Origin: Jeotgalibacillus sp. S-D1
GTDB lineage: Bacteria; Bacillota; Bacilli; Bacillales; Jeotgalibacillaceae
NCBI RefSeq assembly: GCF_004358665.1
Contig: NZ_SMZR01000005.1
Coordinates: forward strand, 231,352 to 295,351
Direction: 5' to 3'
Length of the DNA: 64,000 bases
Positions within the stretch are counted from its first letter, which is position 1. Each line of letters begins with the position of its first letter. Under the pieces are notes generated by a model. That model was given only the letters and a program-made list of their open reading frames with translations, searched no databases and was not told where the DNA came from. The position numbers and the translations under genes are program-made. Shown in pieces: positions 33,640-42,310 of the stretch.

Positions 33640-35688
33640 TTATAACGCGTAATTATCTTGAATGTGTTTAAATAGGTCTTTAAATGAGGAATCTTTCCTG
33701 TAAAATACAGGCGGTTCTCCGAGACTAGCTTTGACCTCATATGTTCCCCCACGATATTGTTCTCCACTCCATAAATGAACCCATTCATCATCTGGCAGGT
33801 ATACAGACCAGGATGTTCTGGATTGTTCATAAACAGGAGCTACTAAAACATCCTCACCAAGCATGTACTGATACTGAATGTCATATGTCTTTTCATCATC
33901 TTCATATTCCATAAAGAGAGGACGTTGTACTGGTATTCCTTTTTCTGTATTGGTTTTAACAAGTTTTTTCAAATAAGGAGCCAGCTCTACATGGATTTTT
34001 GTCATCCTTGCAAAACAATTCATTGTTTCTTCATCTTGGTCATATTGAAAATTATCATCTGGCCGGTTTCCTTCATGACTTCTCATAACTGGTGTGAACG
34101 CAGCAAGTTCCAGCCACCGAAGCAGTAATTCCTTTGTCCTTTTGTTTCCATGCAGAGATGTATATCCTCCAATATCACTATGGTGGAGACCATTCCCACA
34201 AAGTCCTGCAGACAAGGCTGCTGGTATGACAGATGCTATGCCGTCATCCAAATCCCAGTTTACACTTTGATCACCAGCCCATAATAAACGGCAATACTGC
34301 TGACTTCCGGTGTAACCTGCACGCATGAAATAAATGATATTGTCTGAATCACCTGATTCTTCAACTGCTTCATAGTTGACCTTAGCCCACAGCATTGGCC
34401 AAGTATTATGCATCAGCTTTGCTGAAACCTGATTATATAATTTAGCATCTGTCGGTAAATATTCTCCGAAATCAGCCATCCAACCATCAAGACCAAAATT
34501 GATCATATTATCTTGAATAACTTTTTTGTACCAATCAAAAGCATCCGGATTGGTCAAATCGACGATCCCACAATCGAACTCACCAAAATCAACTAGATAA
34601 ACCTCATTTTCCTGACTTAGAACAAGGTACCCCTGTTGATTTGCTTCTTTAAACAAATCACCATCAATAACGACATATGGATTGATATATCCCAATAATC
34701 GAATACCTTCCGCTTTCCATTCTTTCATTTTCACGTCTAAATTCGGATACTCATGTTGGTCCCACTTCCAATTCCAATTCAATCTTTGTCCAAAAGAAGT
34801 GACTCGTTTGCCTTGCCAGTCCTGAGCCCAAACAGCTCCAATTTTAATTCCACTTTGCCGTGCCTGATTGATTTTCTCCTGTACTTTCTCCGTTCCTCCT
34901 TGCATACCAAGCCATATGCCGTCATAAGCCCACTGAGGCAGTTCAGGCTGGCGTCCCAAATAAGCTGTCAGACTTGTTACTAGATCCTTATAAGTTTCTC
35001 CACTCTTAAATAAAATGGTTTTAGGTACTTCCCATACTTGGAGTTCATGAAATTCTTTATTTCGAAAATCAAATTCAGCATAAGCCGTCGTTTCCATATG
35101 ACAGAAATATTTACTCGTAGAAATATAAGTAGGCTGGGGATAATTAGTGTGGTAATAATCGCCTCCCGCTTTGTCATGAACATCTGCTTGCCATGTAGTA
35201 TAAGTAGATTTTTTCCGGCCTACCCCAGGCTCTGATGTCCAAAGAGGAAAGTGTTTTCCTTTTAGATTTAGATGGGACATTTGCTCCCCACAGCCATAAA
35301 CTTTTTCATTATCGTCCGCCTTAACCCGAATCCAAAAACGGTTAAACATTTCCCGTTCTCCATTAAACTCTAAACGAAGTTCATTATTTTCATACACTAA
35401 GTTCATTACCAGCATTACCTTGTCATGTTGTGACCGTTTTAATTGAATTTGGTATCCTGATTCTATTTCTTCGACTAATGCGAATCCAAGCCCAATGCGT
35501 TCTATTATGTAGTCCTCAATATCAAAGTTACCTCTATACATTTCCATTTTCTCGCTTCCTTGCCCTACAAATACACATGGTGATTGTGATGTATGACGTA
35601 ACAGTAGACGACCATCCAATTCTACTTCAAACTGATCTCCTCGATGGTGCACACTTAATCCTTGCTTTTGTATTGTGACTGCTTGCAT
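33640..35688 (-). CDS. yihQ: GH31 sulfoquinovosidase
   Basis: This cytosolic glycoside hydrolase frees sulfoquinovose (SQ) from sulfoquinovosyl glycerol and related sulfolipid fragments. All diagnostic residues of E. coli YihQ are present, each shifted by one: SQ-binding Gln289, Arg302, Trp305 (TSFGQRLNWNWKW) and Tyr509, nucleophile Asp406 in GWMADFGEYLP, and acid/base Asp473 in LLWAGDQSVNW. The 682-residue length matches the family. I chose the ATG at 35688 because GGAGG is 8 nt upstream, and this start also gives the one-residue register with YihQ. It lies between the importer gene and the isomerase gene. The symbol is by orthology. Confidence 0.94.
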   Translation of the reverse strand: MQAVTIQKQGLSVHHRGDQFEVELDGRLLLRHTSQSPCVFVGQGSEKMEMYRGNFDIEDYIIERIGLGFALVEEIESGYQIQLKRSQHDKVMLVMNLVYENNELRLEFNGEREMFNRFWIRVKADDNEKVYGCGEQMSHLNLKGKHFPLWTSEPGVGRKKSTYTTWQADVHDKAGGDYYHTNYPQPTYISTSKYFCHMETTAYAEFDFRNKEFHELQVWEVPKTILFKSGETYKDLVTSLTAYLGRQPELPQWAYDGIWLGMQGGTEKVQEKINQARQSGIKIGAVWAQDWQGKRVTSFGQRLNWNWKWDQHEYPNLDVKMKEWKAEGIRLLGYINPYVVIDGDLFKEANQQGYLVLSQENEVYLVDFGEFDCGIVDLTNPDAFDWYKKVIQDNMINFGLDGWMADFGEYLPTDAKLYNQVSAKLMHNTWPMLWAKVNYEAVEESGDSDNIIYFMRAGYTGSQQYCRLLWAGDQSVNWDLDDGIASVIPAALSAGLCGNGLHHSDIGGYTSLHGNKRTKELLLRWLELAAFTPVMRSHEGNRPDDNFQYDQDEETMNCFARMTKIHVELAPYLKKLVKTNTEKGIPVQRPLFMEYEDDEKTYDIQYQYMLGEDVLVAPVYEQSRTSWSVYLPDDEWVHLWSGEQYRGGTYEVKASLGEPPVFYRKDSSFKDLFKHIQDNYAL

Positions 35689-35719
35689 AAATAAGTCCTC
35701 CATTTCAATTTTAAAAATT

Positions 35720-37480
35720 TTATAAATTGCTAACTTTGTCTAATTTAGATTCTTCTAAACTGTCATATTTCTTCTCCCATTTCTTTTTCGCAATGATAAG
35801 AATTACACCTGTTAACGCTGCTAATCCCGCGGAAGCAACCCAGAACCAATCAGAAACAATTGCGTTTGGATAGGCCAATCCAATCGGGGAAAAGACGATA
35901 TAAGTGAACACCATTAAGCTCAATAGAACGATTGCTGTCGGAAGTGCATATTTCCAAGGGACCATATCAACTTTAGGGCTATATTTGACTGAATAAGGAG
36001 TTGCAAGTGGTCTAATGTAACCGACAACAAGCATAATTACGATCTCAATTACAAACAGAATCGCTGAAATATGAATGAAATTCATTGTAATTTCAATATT
36101 GAATAATTGGTCCAATCCCCACACCAGCATATAATAAGTAACGACATGGAAGATAACCGCGATCTTTGCAGCCAATGGTGGCACGAATTTAGATGCTATT
36201 CCTACCAGTACGATAGCTATAATAGGTATATTGAAAAAGCCTGTGAATTGGCGAATAATATTCCAAAGCCCTTCCGGTGCATTCATTAATAATGGTGCAA
36301 TGAAGAAAGAAACCAGGGCTAAGATCGTACCAAAAAACTTACTAACCCGGACCAATTGCTGATCAGAAGCATTCGGTTTGAACCCAGGCTTATAGATATC
36401 TAAAGCAAACATAGTGGCGGCACTATTTAATAATGAGTTGAAACTTGAAAATACTGCTCCTAAAAGAACTGCCAAGAATAGCCCGGAAAAAAGAGCAGGC
36501 ATTAGGTTCGTAACCATTGTTGGATAAGCTAAATCCATTGTACTCATTCCACTGCCATACAAATGAAAAGCAAGCACACCTGGAATCATCATAAGAACAG
36601 GGACAAACAGCTTATAGAATCCAGAAAACAGGACACCTTTTTGGCCCTCTGCCAGGTTTTTGGCACCCAGGGCTCTTTGAATGACGTACTGATTCGTACC
36701 CCAATAAAACATGTTCATAAAAATCATACCTGTAAAAATCGTAGAAAATGGAACAGAGTCTTCACTGGATCCGATTGCATTCAACTTGTCCGCATGATCC
36801 GTTGTCATTGTCTTAAATCCTTGAAAAAAATTCCCATCACCTAAAGCAAACAATCCTATTATAGGGATCATAAGACCAATGACCAATAAACCTATTCCAT
36901 TCAAGGTATCTGAGACAGCAACCGCTTTCAAACCACCGAAAATAGCGTAAATGGCTCCAATGATTCCTATTATCCATATGACTAACCAAACGGAAGATTC
37001 GAACGAAATCCCCAGTAGACCAGGAACATCAAATAACTTTAAAACAGCCAGCGCCCCAGAATACAATACAGATGGGATTGTAACAAATACATATCCAAGC
37101 ATAAATAATAGGACAATATATCTTCTTACACCATCATCAAACCGGGTACTGAGGAACTGGGGCAAAGTGGAGAACGCCCCACCAAGATATCTTGGCAGCA
37201 GCACCAAAGCCATAATGATGACGGCAATTGGGGCCGTCACTTCCCAGGCCATATTCGACAAATTCGCGCTATACGCTTGTCCGTTTAACCCAATAAGTTG
37301 TTCTGCAGACAAATTCGTCAATAATAAACTACCAGCAATGAATCCTCCTGTGAGACCACGACCAGCTAAAAAGTATCCATCAGAGTCACTTACTTGGCCT
37401 TTTGATTTTTGATAAGATATCCAACCGACGATCCCCATAAAGAATACACATGTAATCAAAGTAAAAGCGATACTATTCAT
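35720..37480 (-). CDS. Sodium:solute symporter (SSS family), probable sulfoquinovoside importer
   Basis: This 586-residue permease has about 14 hydrophobic helices and the SSS marks DGYFLAGRGLTGG, LTNLSAEQLIGLNGQAY, and GAKNLAEGQKGVL. It has an extra C-terminal helix and a charged tail compared with the inositol-cluster paralogue at 10479. Upstream of the GH31 gene in the same unit, it should import SQ or its glycosides with Na+. E. coli uses GPH-family carriers for this step, so the SSS solution is a different transporter family. It overlaps DUF4867 by 4 bp. Confidence 0.87.
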   Translation of the reverse strand: MNSIAFTLITCVFFMGIVGWISYQKSKGQVSDSDGYFLAGRGLTGGFIAGSLLLTNLSAEQLIGLNGQAYSANLSNMAWEVTAPIAVIIMALVLLPRYLGGAFSTLPQFLSTRFDDGVRRYIVLLFMLGYVFVTIPSVLYSGALAVLKLFDVPGLLGISFESSVWLVIWIIGIIGAIYAIFGGLKAVAVSDTLNGIGLLVIGLMIPIIGLFALGDGNFFQGFKTMTTDHADKLNAIGSSEDSVPFSTIFTGMIFMNMFYWGTNQYVIQRALGAKNLAEGQKGVLFSGFYKLFVPVLMMIPGVLAFHLYGSGMSTMDLAYPTMVTNLMPALFSGLFLAVLLGAVFSSFNSLLNSAATMFALDIYKPGFKPNASDQQLVRVSKFFGTILALVSFFIAPLLMNAPEGLWNIIRQFTGFFNIPIIAIVLVGIASKFVPPLAAKIAVIFHVVTYYMLVWGLDQLFNIEITMNFIHISAILFVIEIVIMLVVGYIRPLATPYSVKYSPKVDMVPWKYALPTAIVLLSLMVFTYIVFSPIGLAYPNAIVSDWFWVASAGLAALTGVILIIAKKKWEKKYDSLEESKLDKVSNL

Positions 37481-38166
37481 GACCTTCCTCCTTGATTCAA
37501 TTCATTTTCTAAAAACTGTACAAATACGTTCGGACCTTTTATCCCAACATGTGCTCCATTAGAGACAAAACGTAAATGTTCTTCATGGGCTAGAAGCCAT
37601 TTATTTTTCATATATAATAGAGAGTCTTCTCTCTTCTCCTCTTCATTAAGAGGGGTGTTTGTACCTTCTGGTAAGATAACTACACATTTAAAACCCTCAG
37701 AAGTAACTTTACATGGTGCAAGATGCAAAGTAGTTTGATAAATTTCTATCGCCGTGCCTTTTGGTATGTAGAATGCTTTCAAAAACGTAGTATCAAATGA
37801 TTCTTGCTCGACCTCATTTAAATGTCCTAATAACAAGACCATATCAGTAACAGCCACATTAATTTCACTGCCCTTATGGTATTCTAATCCACCTAAGTTT
37901 GAATTTCTTCCGTTACAATAACCAATTTGACAACTCATTGCGCCATAATACTTTCTCTCGATCAGTGACTTTAATTCTCGATTTTCCAGCTCGGCCAGAC
38001 TAGGGATATATCGGTTTCCTTCCTCAGGTATAGCGATGGTCTCCAATGTTTCTACTAATTTTTCAGCTGGGAAACTTTCTAATACTCTTCCATAACGTAA
38101 AAAAGATTTGTCTCTGATATCATTAACATTTAATGACTCATTCAACTTTTGTAATTTTTCTATCAT
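37477..38166 (-). CDS. DUF4867 family protein
   Basis: This 229-residue cytosolic protein belongs, from memory, to the uncharacterised DUF4867 family. The central part (about 95-180) looks cupin-like, with GGLEYHKGSEINVA, FYIPKGTAIEIYQTTLHLAP and GFKCVVILPEGTNTP. These resemble metal-binding cupin blocks, with His at YHKGSE and LHLAP. As first gene of the SQ unit, with a GGAGGAGGA site, it may be a mutarotase, lactonase or isomerase for the sulfosugar, but no function is shown. The stop overlaps the symporter start. Confidence 0.75.
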   Translation of the reverse strand: MIEKLQKLNESLNVNDIRDKSFLRYGRVLESFPAEKLVETLETIAIPEEGNRYIPSLAELENRELKSLIERKYYGAMSCQIGYCNGRNSNLGGLEYHKGSEINVAVTDMVLLLGHLNEVEQESFDTTFLKAFYIPKGTAIEIYQTTLHLAPCKVTSEGFKCVVILPEGTNTPLNEEEKREDSLLYMKNKWLLAHEEHLRFVSNGAHVGIKGPNVFVQFLENELNQGGRS

Positions 38167-38184
38167 ATTAATCCTCCTCCACCC

Positions 38185-38252
38185 AAAGGTATCAACCTTT
38201 AATTAAACATCACTATCTATCAATGTCTTCTATTCTAATGGAAGCGCATTCA
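38185..38252. promoter_or_regulatory. Operator dyad (copy 2) and perfect cre box of the SQ unit
   Basis: AAAGGTATCAACCTTT at 38185-38200 lies 19 bp before the DUF4867 start and matches the dyad at 33613. TGGAAGCGCATTCA at 38239-38252 fits the CcpA consensus TGNAARCGNWWWCA at every defined base. This means specific repression (GntR protein) plus catabolite repression of the importer and glycosidase. Confidence 0.75.
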
Positions 38253-38493
38253 GGAAATCAAGTAGTTTTTTAAATTTTAAGAAATTTAAATTACGAATTC
38301 TCCTTATTGTGCTACTTATACCATTTCAAAGAAAGGGAAAGAACAGTGTTTTAAGTCACCGAAATATTCAAGTATTTTGATGGATTTTTTCTTACATGTA
38401 CACCTATGTTTCACATGATTTTCTATTTTTCTATTAATTTACTGACATGATAGACAAGCTAATATTCTCCTTCGTTCTTTCAGATTGACTGCT

Positions 38494-38530
38494 AAAAAAA
38501 AACAGCCAGTTTCATAGTTTTGAACTGGCT
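38494..38530 (-). terminator. Terminator of the choloylglycine-hydrolase-family gene
   Basis: AGCCAGTT (38504-38511) pairs with AACTGGCT (38523-38530), with a minus-strand T-run from the A-run at 38494-38502. It lies 10 bp past the stop. The 38253-38493 stretch between units shows no gene. Confidence 0.8.
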
Positions 38531-38539
38531 AATCCGGAA

Positions 38540-39577
38540 TTAACTTCTATCAATTGGTTTAAGTTTTTTCGTAACATCTTCATACCAGTCCGGCTGATAG
38601 ATTGGTATTTGTTTTTGCTTTGATGAATTTAAGTCGAGATCTTTAAAATGGATTCCGTATAATGTGCTATTAAAATCTGAATAAAAATAGTAGCTCAAAT
38701 TGGTATGATCGCGGATTACACTCCATTGGGTCCAGTCAAAGGTAATCTCAGGGAAGGGCGGATCAGCAAAAATAACGGTGCCAATCGGAACAGAAATATT
38801 TTGTAGAATTTGCCGTGCCAGCCCAATGCTTTCCTGAATCGTTTGGGGCTTAAACGCAGTCTCACGGAGAAATGCTGCTCGAATAAAACGGGACTGAGGG
38901 GACGGATCACCGGGAATCCCCAGCTGGCCGCTTCCTGTCACTTCTTCTCCACAAACAAGATCAGGATTATCTACTAAACTCAAGTTCCCGTACATATTAA
39001 GGTTTGTGAGATGCCAATCGTAGGTGGGCTGGTTTGTTAACACACCAAGATCGTTGATATAAGTGCGCATCACTCCATTAATAAATTCTACAATTAAATG
39101 ATTACCGGAGATATCGCTAAAAATATAATGCAGAAGGACAGGGTAATGATCCGGAAAGACATCGTTAATGCTTAGAATTCTTAATTTAGATAGCGCCGAC
39201 TCTACTTCCTGAATGGTTTTAAAATTTCCTAATACATAGCTAACTACACTTACATTATAGAGATTACATTTTCCCTTCTTGGGCTTTTGATATTCAGAAC
39301 AAGATAACCACAGACTTGCAGCAGATAATCCCGCCTCGTTTAATCCATCAGAGTAAGCGATCGGGTACTCCTCACTCTCTTCTCCAGCTCCAATAAAACC
39401 ATATTTGTTTTTCCACTGTATTTGTCCCGGCAGATCAATTTCTGGAAATGACTGGCCTCGAGGGACGAAGTTAACAACCGGAGGATTTTGAGGAAGTTTT
39501 ATGCACCAGTCCATCGTCCGTGCGGAAACCAGCGCACCATCCTTTGATTTACGTGGAATAGAAAGATTTGTACACAT
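38540..39577 (-). CDS. Choloylglycine hydrolase / penicillin V acylase family protein
   Basis: This 345-residue Ntn-hydrolase begins MCTNLSIPRKSKDG. Removal of Met exposes Cys2, the nucleophile of bile-salt hydrolases and penicillin V acylases. SARTMDW carries the conserved Arg17-Asp20 type pair, and NEAGLSAASLW and LTNQPTYDWHLTNL match the family. There is no signal peptide. Members cleave linear amides, including bile salts, penicillin V and N-acyl homoserine lactones, so quorum quenching is possible in a soil organism. AAGGAGTG precedes the ATG. It stands alone with its own operator-like dyad at 39597. Confidence 0.9.
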   Translation of the reverse strand: MCTNLSIPRKSKDGALVSARTMDWCIKLPQNPPVVNFVPRGQSFPEIDLPGQIQWKNKYGFIGAGEESEEYPIAYSDGLNEAGLSAASLWLSCSEYQKPKKGKCNLYNVSVVSYVLGNFKTIQEVESALSKLRILSINDVFPDHYPVLLHYIFSDISGNHLIVEFINGVMRTYINDLGVLTNQPTYDWHLTNLNMYGNLSLVDNPDLVCGEEVTGSGQLGIPGDPSPQSRFIRAAFLRETAFKPQTIQESIGLARQILQNISVPIGTVIFADPPFPEITFDWTQWSVIRDHTNLSYYFYSDFNSTLYGIHFKDLDLNSSKQKQIPIYQPDWYEDVTKKLKPIDRS

Positions 39578-39596
39578 ATTTTCACTCCTTAGTTTT

Positions 39597-39614
39597 CAAG
39601 AGTATAAACTCTTG
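39597..39614. promoter_or_regulatory. Inverted repeat before the amidase gene
   Basis: CAAGAGT-ATAA-ACTCTTG lies 20 bp upstream of the start codon and just downstream of a weak promoter on the minus strand (TTGTCA, 17 bp, TCTATT). It looks like an operator; the regulator is unknown. Confidence 0.5.
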
Positions 39615-39937
39615 TTCTAATAGAGTATGAATTTAGTTTGATGACAACTTGTATATTTGTCTTTAGTGAAGTGAAAAAAAACAATTTAAAGATTATTTGT
39701 CATTGGAGAAAAGATGCTCATGGTAGAAACATTCAAAACGACTGGAGCCTCTTGTTTTAATTTAATCATCTGATTTCAGATATGCCTGTTTTGTTTTGCT
39801 TAAGGCATGAGTACGTCCAGTTCTGACGAGGCTGGGGCAGATTTTTTTGATGCGAAAAAGGAAGGTACTGAGTGGAGATGAGGAACTTCATTTTTTTAGA
39901 ATAATTGATATAATCTAACAATGAAGGAGGAATACAT
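39615..39937. other. Intergenic stretch without a visible gene
   Basis: AT-rich spacer between the divergent amidase and DUF819 genes. I see no reading frame or RNA signature. The DUF819 promoter and its ribosome site (AAGGAGG at about 39923) are at the right end, where base composition changes sharply. Confidence 0.4.
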
Positions 39938-41164
39938 ATGGAGAATACATTGATTCAAGCGGACGATCTGCTCACGTTGTGGGGAATCATCGTTATCGTC
40001 GCGGCAATGAGCATCGTGCTCGAGCAGAAATACAGCTGGGCTGGGAAACTTTCCGGTGCCATCATTGCGCTCGTGTCCGCCATCATATTATCGAATACCG
40101 GCGTTATCCCCACCGCGTCACCAGCATATGACGCAGTGTGGGCTTTCATCGTGCCACTTGCGATACCGCTGTTGTTGTTCCATGTGAACTTCAAGAAAAT
40201 CTGGAAAGAAAGCGGGCGCATGCTGCTGATTTTCTTAATCAGTTCGATCGGGACGGTCGCCGGAACGATTCTCAGCTTCTTGTTGTTAAAAGATACTATT
40301 CCGTTCCTTGACCGCATCGGTGGCATGATGAGTGCTTCGTACGTCGGGGGCGGTGTCAATTTTGCCGCAATGACGGCGAAGTTTGATGCCCCGGAAGATT
40401 TGGTGTCTGCAACCGTGGTTGCGGATAACTTGATGATGGCGCTCGTCTTCATTACCTTGATGGCGATTCCGACATTCGGTTTCTTCCGGAAAACCTACCC
40501 GCATCCGCATGTGCTGCAAGTAGAGCGGGAAGCCGCCTCGAATGGCGGAAAGACCAACGCCGAAAGCTACTGGAAGCGCCAGGACATTTCTTTAAAAGAC
40601 ATTGCGATGTCACTTGGGACGGCATTTTTACTCGTCGTTGTTGCGACTAAGATTGCTGATTTTTTTGCAGGGATCATCCCATCCGGGGAAGAGGTAGGAT
40701 TCGGCTGGAATTTACTCAGCGGCTTGATTGGCGACCAGTACCTGGTGCTGACGACGCTGACCTTCTTCGCGCTCGCCTTGTTCCCACGCTATTTTGACGC
40801 CATCAACGGCAGCCAGGAAATCGGGACCTTCTTGATCTATCTGTTCTTCGTCGTCATCGGCATTCCGGCTTCGATTCCGTTGATCGTCCAAAATGCGCCG
40901 TTATTGCTCATCTTTGTTGCGATCATCGTCATCGTCAACTTGACCGTGTCGCTGACGGCAGGCAAGTTGTTGAAATACAACATTGAAGAGATTTTGCTCG
41001 TCGTCAACGCCAACGTCGGCGGCCCGACGACCGCTGCCGCGATGGCGATCGCGAAAGGCTGGAGGGAGCTGATCGGCCCGATTTTGGTGGTCGGGACGAT
41101 CGGTTATGTCATCGGCAACTATATCGGGACAACACTCGGGCTTTGGTTTGCGACGATGATGTAG
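39938..41164 (+). CDS. DUF819 family membrane protein (YjcL-like)
   Basis: This 408-residue protein has about ten to eleven hydrophobic helices and shows internal similarity between halves: GGMMSASYVGGGVNFAAM near 128 and VVNANVGGPTTAAAMAIA near 350, a pattern typical of the family. The glycine-rich repeats suggest a secondary transporter, but the substrate is unknown. AAGGAGG lies 8 nt before the ATG. The gene is clearly richer in G and C, especially at third positions, than everything around it, and ends in a T-rich terminator, so it was probably gained as a single-gene transfer from a higher-GC firmicute. Confidence 0.85.
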   Translation: MENTLIQADDLLTLWGIIVIVAAMSIVLEQKYSWAGKLSGAIIALVSAIILSNTGVIPTASPAYDAVWAFIVPLAIPLLLFHVNFKKIWKESGRMLLIFLISSIGTVAGTILSFLLLKDTIPFLDRIGGMMSASYVGGGVNFAAMTAKFDAPEDLVSATVVADNLMMALVFITLMAIPTFGFFRKTYPHPHVLQVEREAASNGGKTNAESYWKRQDISLKDIAMSLGTAFLLVVVATKIADFFAGIIPSGEEVGFGWNLLSGLIGDQYLVLTTLTFFALALFPRYFDAINGSQEIGTFLIYLFFVVIGIPASIPLIVQNAPLLLIFVAIIVIVNLTVSLTAGKLLKYNIEEILLVVNANVGGPTTAAAMAIAKGWRELIGPILVVGTIGYVIGNYIGTTLGLWFATMM

Positions 41165-41230
41165 GGTGGCGAACTCCCTGTAGAAGGCAACAATCCGACT
41201 ATTCGCGGTAATTTATATTCTCTACCATGA

Positions 41231-41382
41231 CATACTCGCTGTAGCATAATGGCGAGTATGTGTTTTATTTTACGGCTTCTACGTTGTGTACTTATATCCT
41301 CCTATTAGTTTATATTTTTTTATTATCTCTTTTACACAAATGAAAAAGCCAATTATCTCTTTATAGAGTTAACTGGCTTTTT
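41231..41382 (+). terminator. Two terminators after the DUF819 gene
   Basis: CATACTCGC (41231-41239) pairs with GCGAGTATG (41252-41260) and is followed by TGTTTTATTTT. A second hairpin, AAAAAGCCA/TGGCTTTTT with an inner TCTC/AGAG stem, lies at 41343-41382 and can also end the leftward transcript from 41863. Confidence 0.7.
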
Positions 41383-41443
41383 GAAAATCTAAAATGATAG
41401 TTAGGAGTGTTTAAAAAATTGACTACCCTATGACGTATTTCCA

Positions 41444-41863
41444 TTAAAACTTATCGATCCTATAAATTTTTTTTATTTGCTTAACTTCAATCTCATCTTC
41501 TTCTACTATTTTCTCATAGTAGTATTTATCCGTTCGTTCAAATCCATTTTGCTTTGCAAGTTCCGCATCAATAGTCCCAATTCTAAATTGTGATCCGGTT
41601 TTATTAGTACTTAAGTTAAATAAATTTTTTATATACTTTGCTTTGTAATCAACTTCAAAAATTTCATCAATTTCTTCTCTCTTAATTTCCTTGATATAAA
41701 GCCTAGGTAAGTTTGAACGATCTTTATAATTGCTCGGATAAATTTTTTCTTCAAACCCATTATTCAAATCTGCTTGATCCTAACTAACCTTATTTTTTCG
41801 CCGTCAATATTACTCACTCTAAAGGTTTTATTTATATATTTTGCAAAAATTCCTTTTTCCATG
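41444..41863 (-). pseudogene. Frameshifted hypothetical gene
   Basis: A frame starting at ATG 41863, with GGAGTGAG in front, reads MEKGIFAKYINKTF and 19 more residues, then stops. A second frame continues without a start of its own as NNGFEEKIYPSN to a Lys/Ile-rich end at 41444. A single-base shift near 41770-41780 joins them to one protein of about 138 residues. Charged, no membrane segment, function unknown. It may be a decayed immunity or island gene, or a sequencing slip. Confidence 0.55.
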
Positions 41864-41906
41864 ATACTCACTCCATTATTTAACGGGGATAAACCAATTA
41901 TATTAT

Positions 41907-42120
41907 TTATACCTTAGAATAATCGAACTAACACAACCTTTTTTGTCAAAGACAGATTCCACATGCCGCCAAGAATAATCATAAGGTTTTTTCCTAAAAC
42001 CTTTAATAACCGCTGGTCATGACTTTTTTCTTTGCAATCTCTTTCCAATTATCCAAAGATAGTCCATTAATTACTTCTTATAGATGTACTTCTTTTAGTT
42101 TTCCATTGTAACTAAAAATT
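41907..42120 (-). pseudogene. Decayed gene fragment
   Basis: Protein-like pieces such as NGLSLDNWKEIAKKKV and YDYSWRHVESVFDKKG lie in different frames separated by stops, ending at a TAA at 41907-41909. The second piece resembles the C-terminus of a small toxin or nuclease, but the family is not recognised. The rest of 42121-42310 shows nothing. Confidence 0.35.
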
Positions 42121-42310
42121 TCTTCTCATTTATTTCTTGCGTGTCATTGCATCAATAAGGGGGTTGGATTTTCTTAAGCATTTTTATGTATGGGAATAGC
42201 GTTAATCTATAAATCAACGCTTTTTTAGAGTGAAGTATGATGGGTTCATTTTACTACTTAAATTCTACACTTTCTATCACACAGTTCTCCTATAATATAA
42301 ACTTTTAGAT

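Noticed and set aside
27947..38166. Ordinary fructose or fucose utilisation cluster
   Set aside because: The GH31 enzyme carries the full set of sulfonate-binding residues of sulfoquinovosidase, and an aldehyde dehydrogenase with class II aldolase fits sulfolactaldehyde better.
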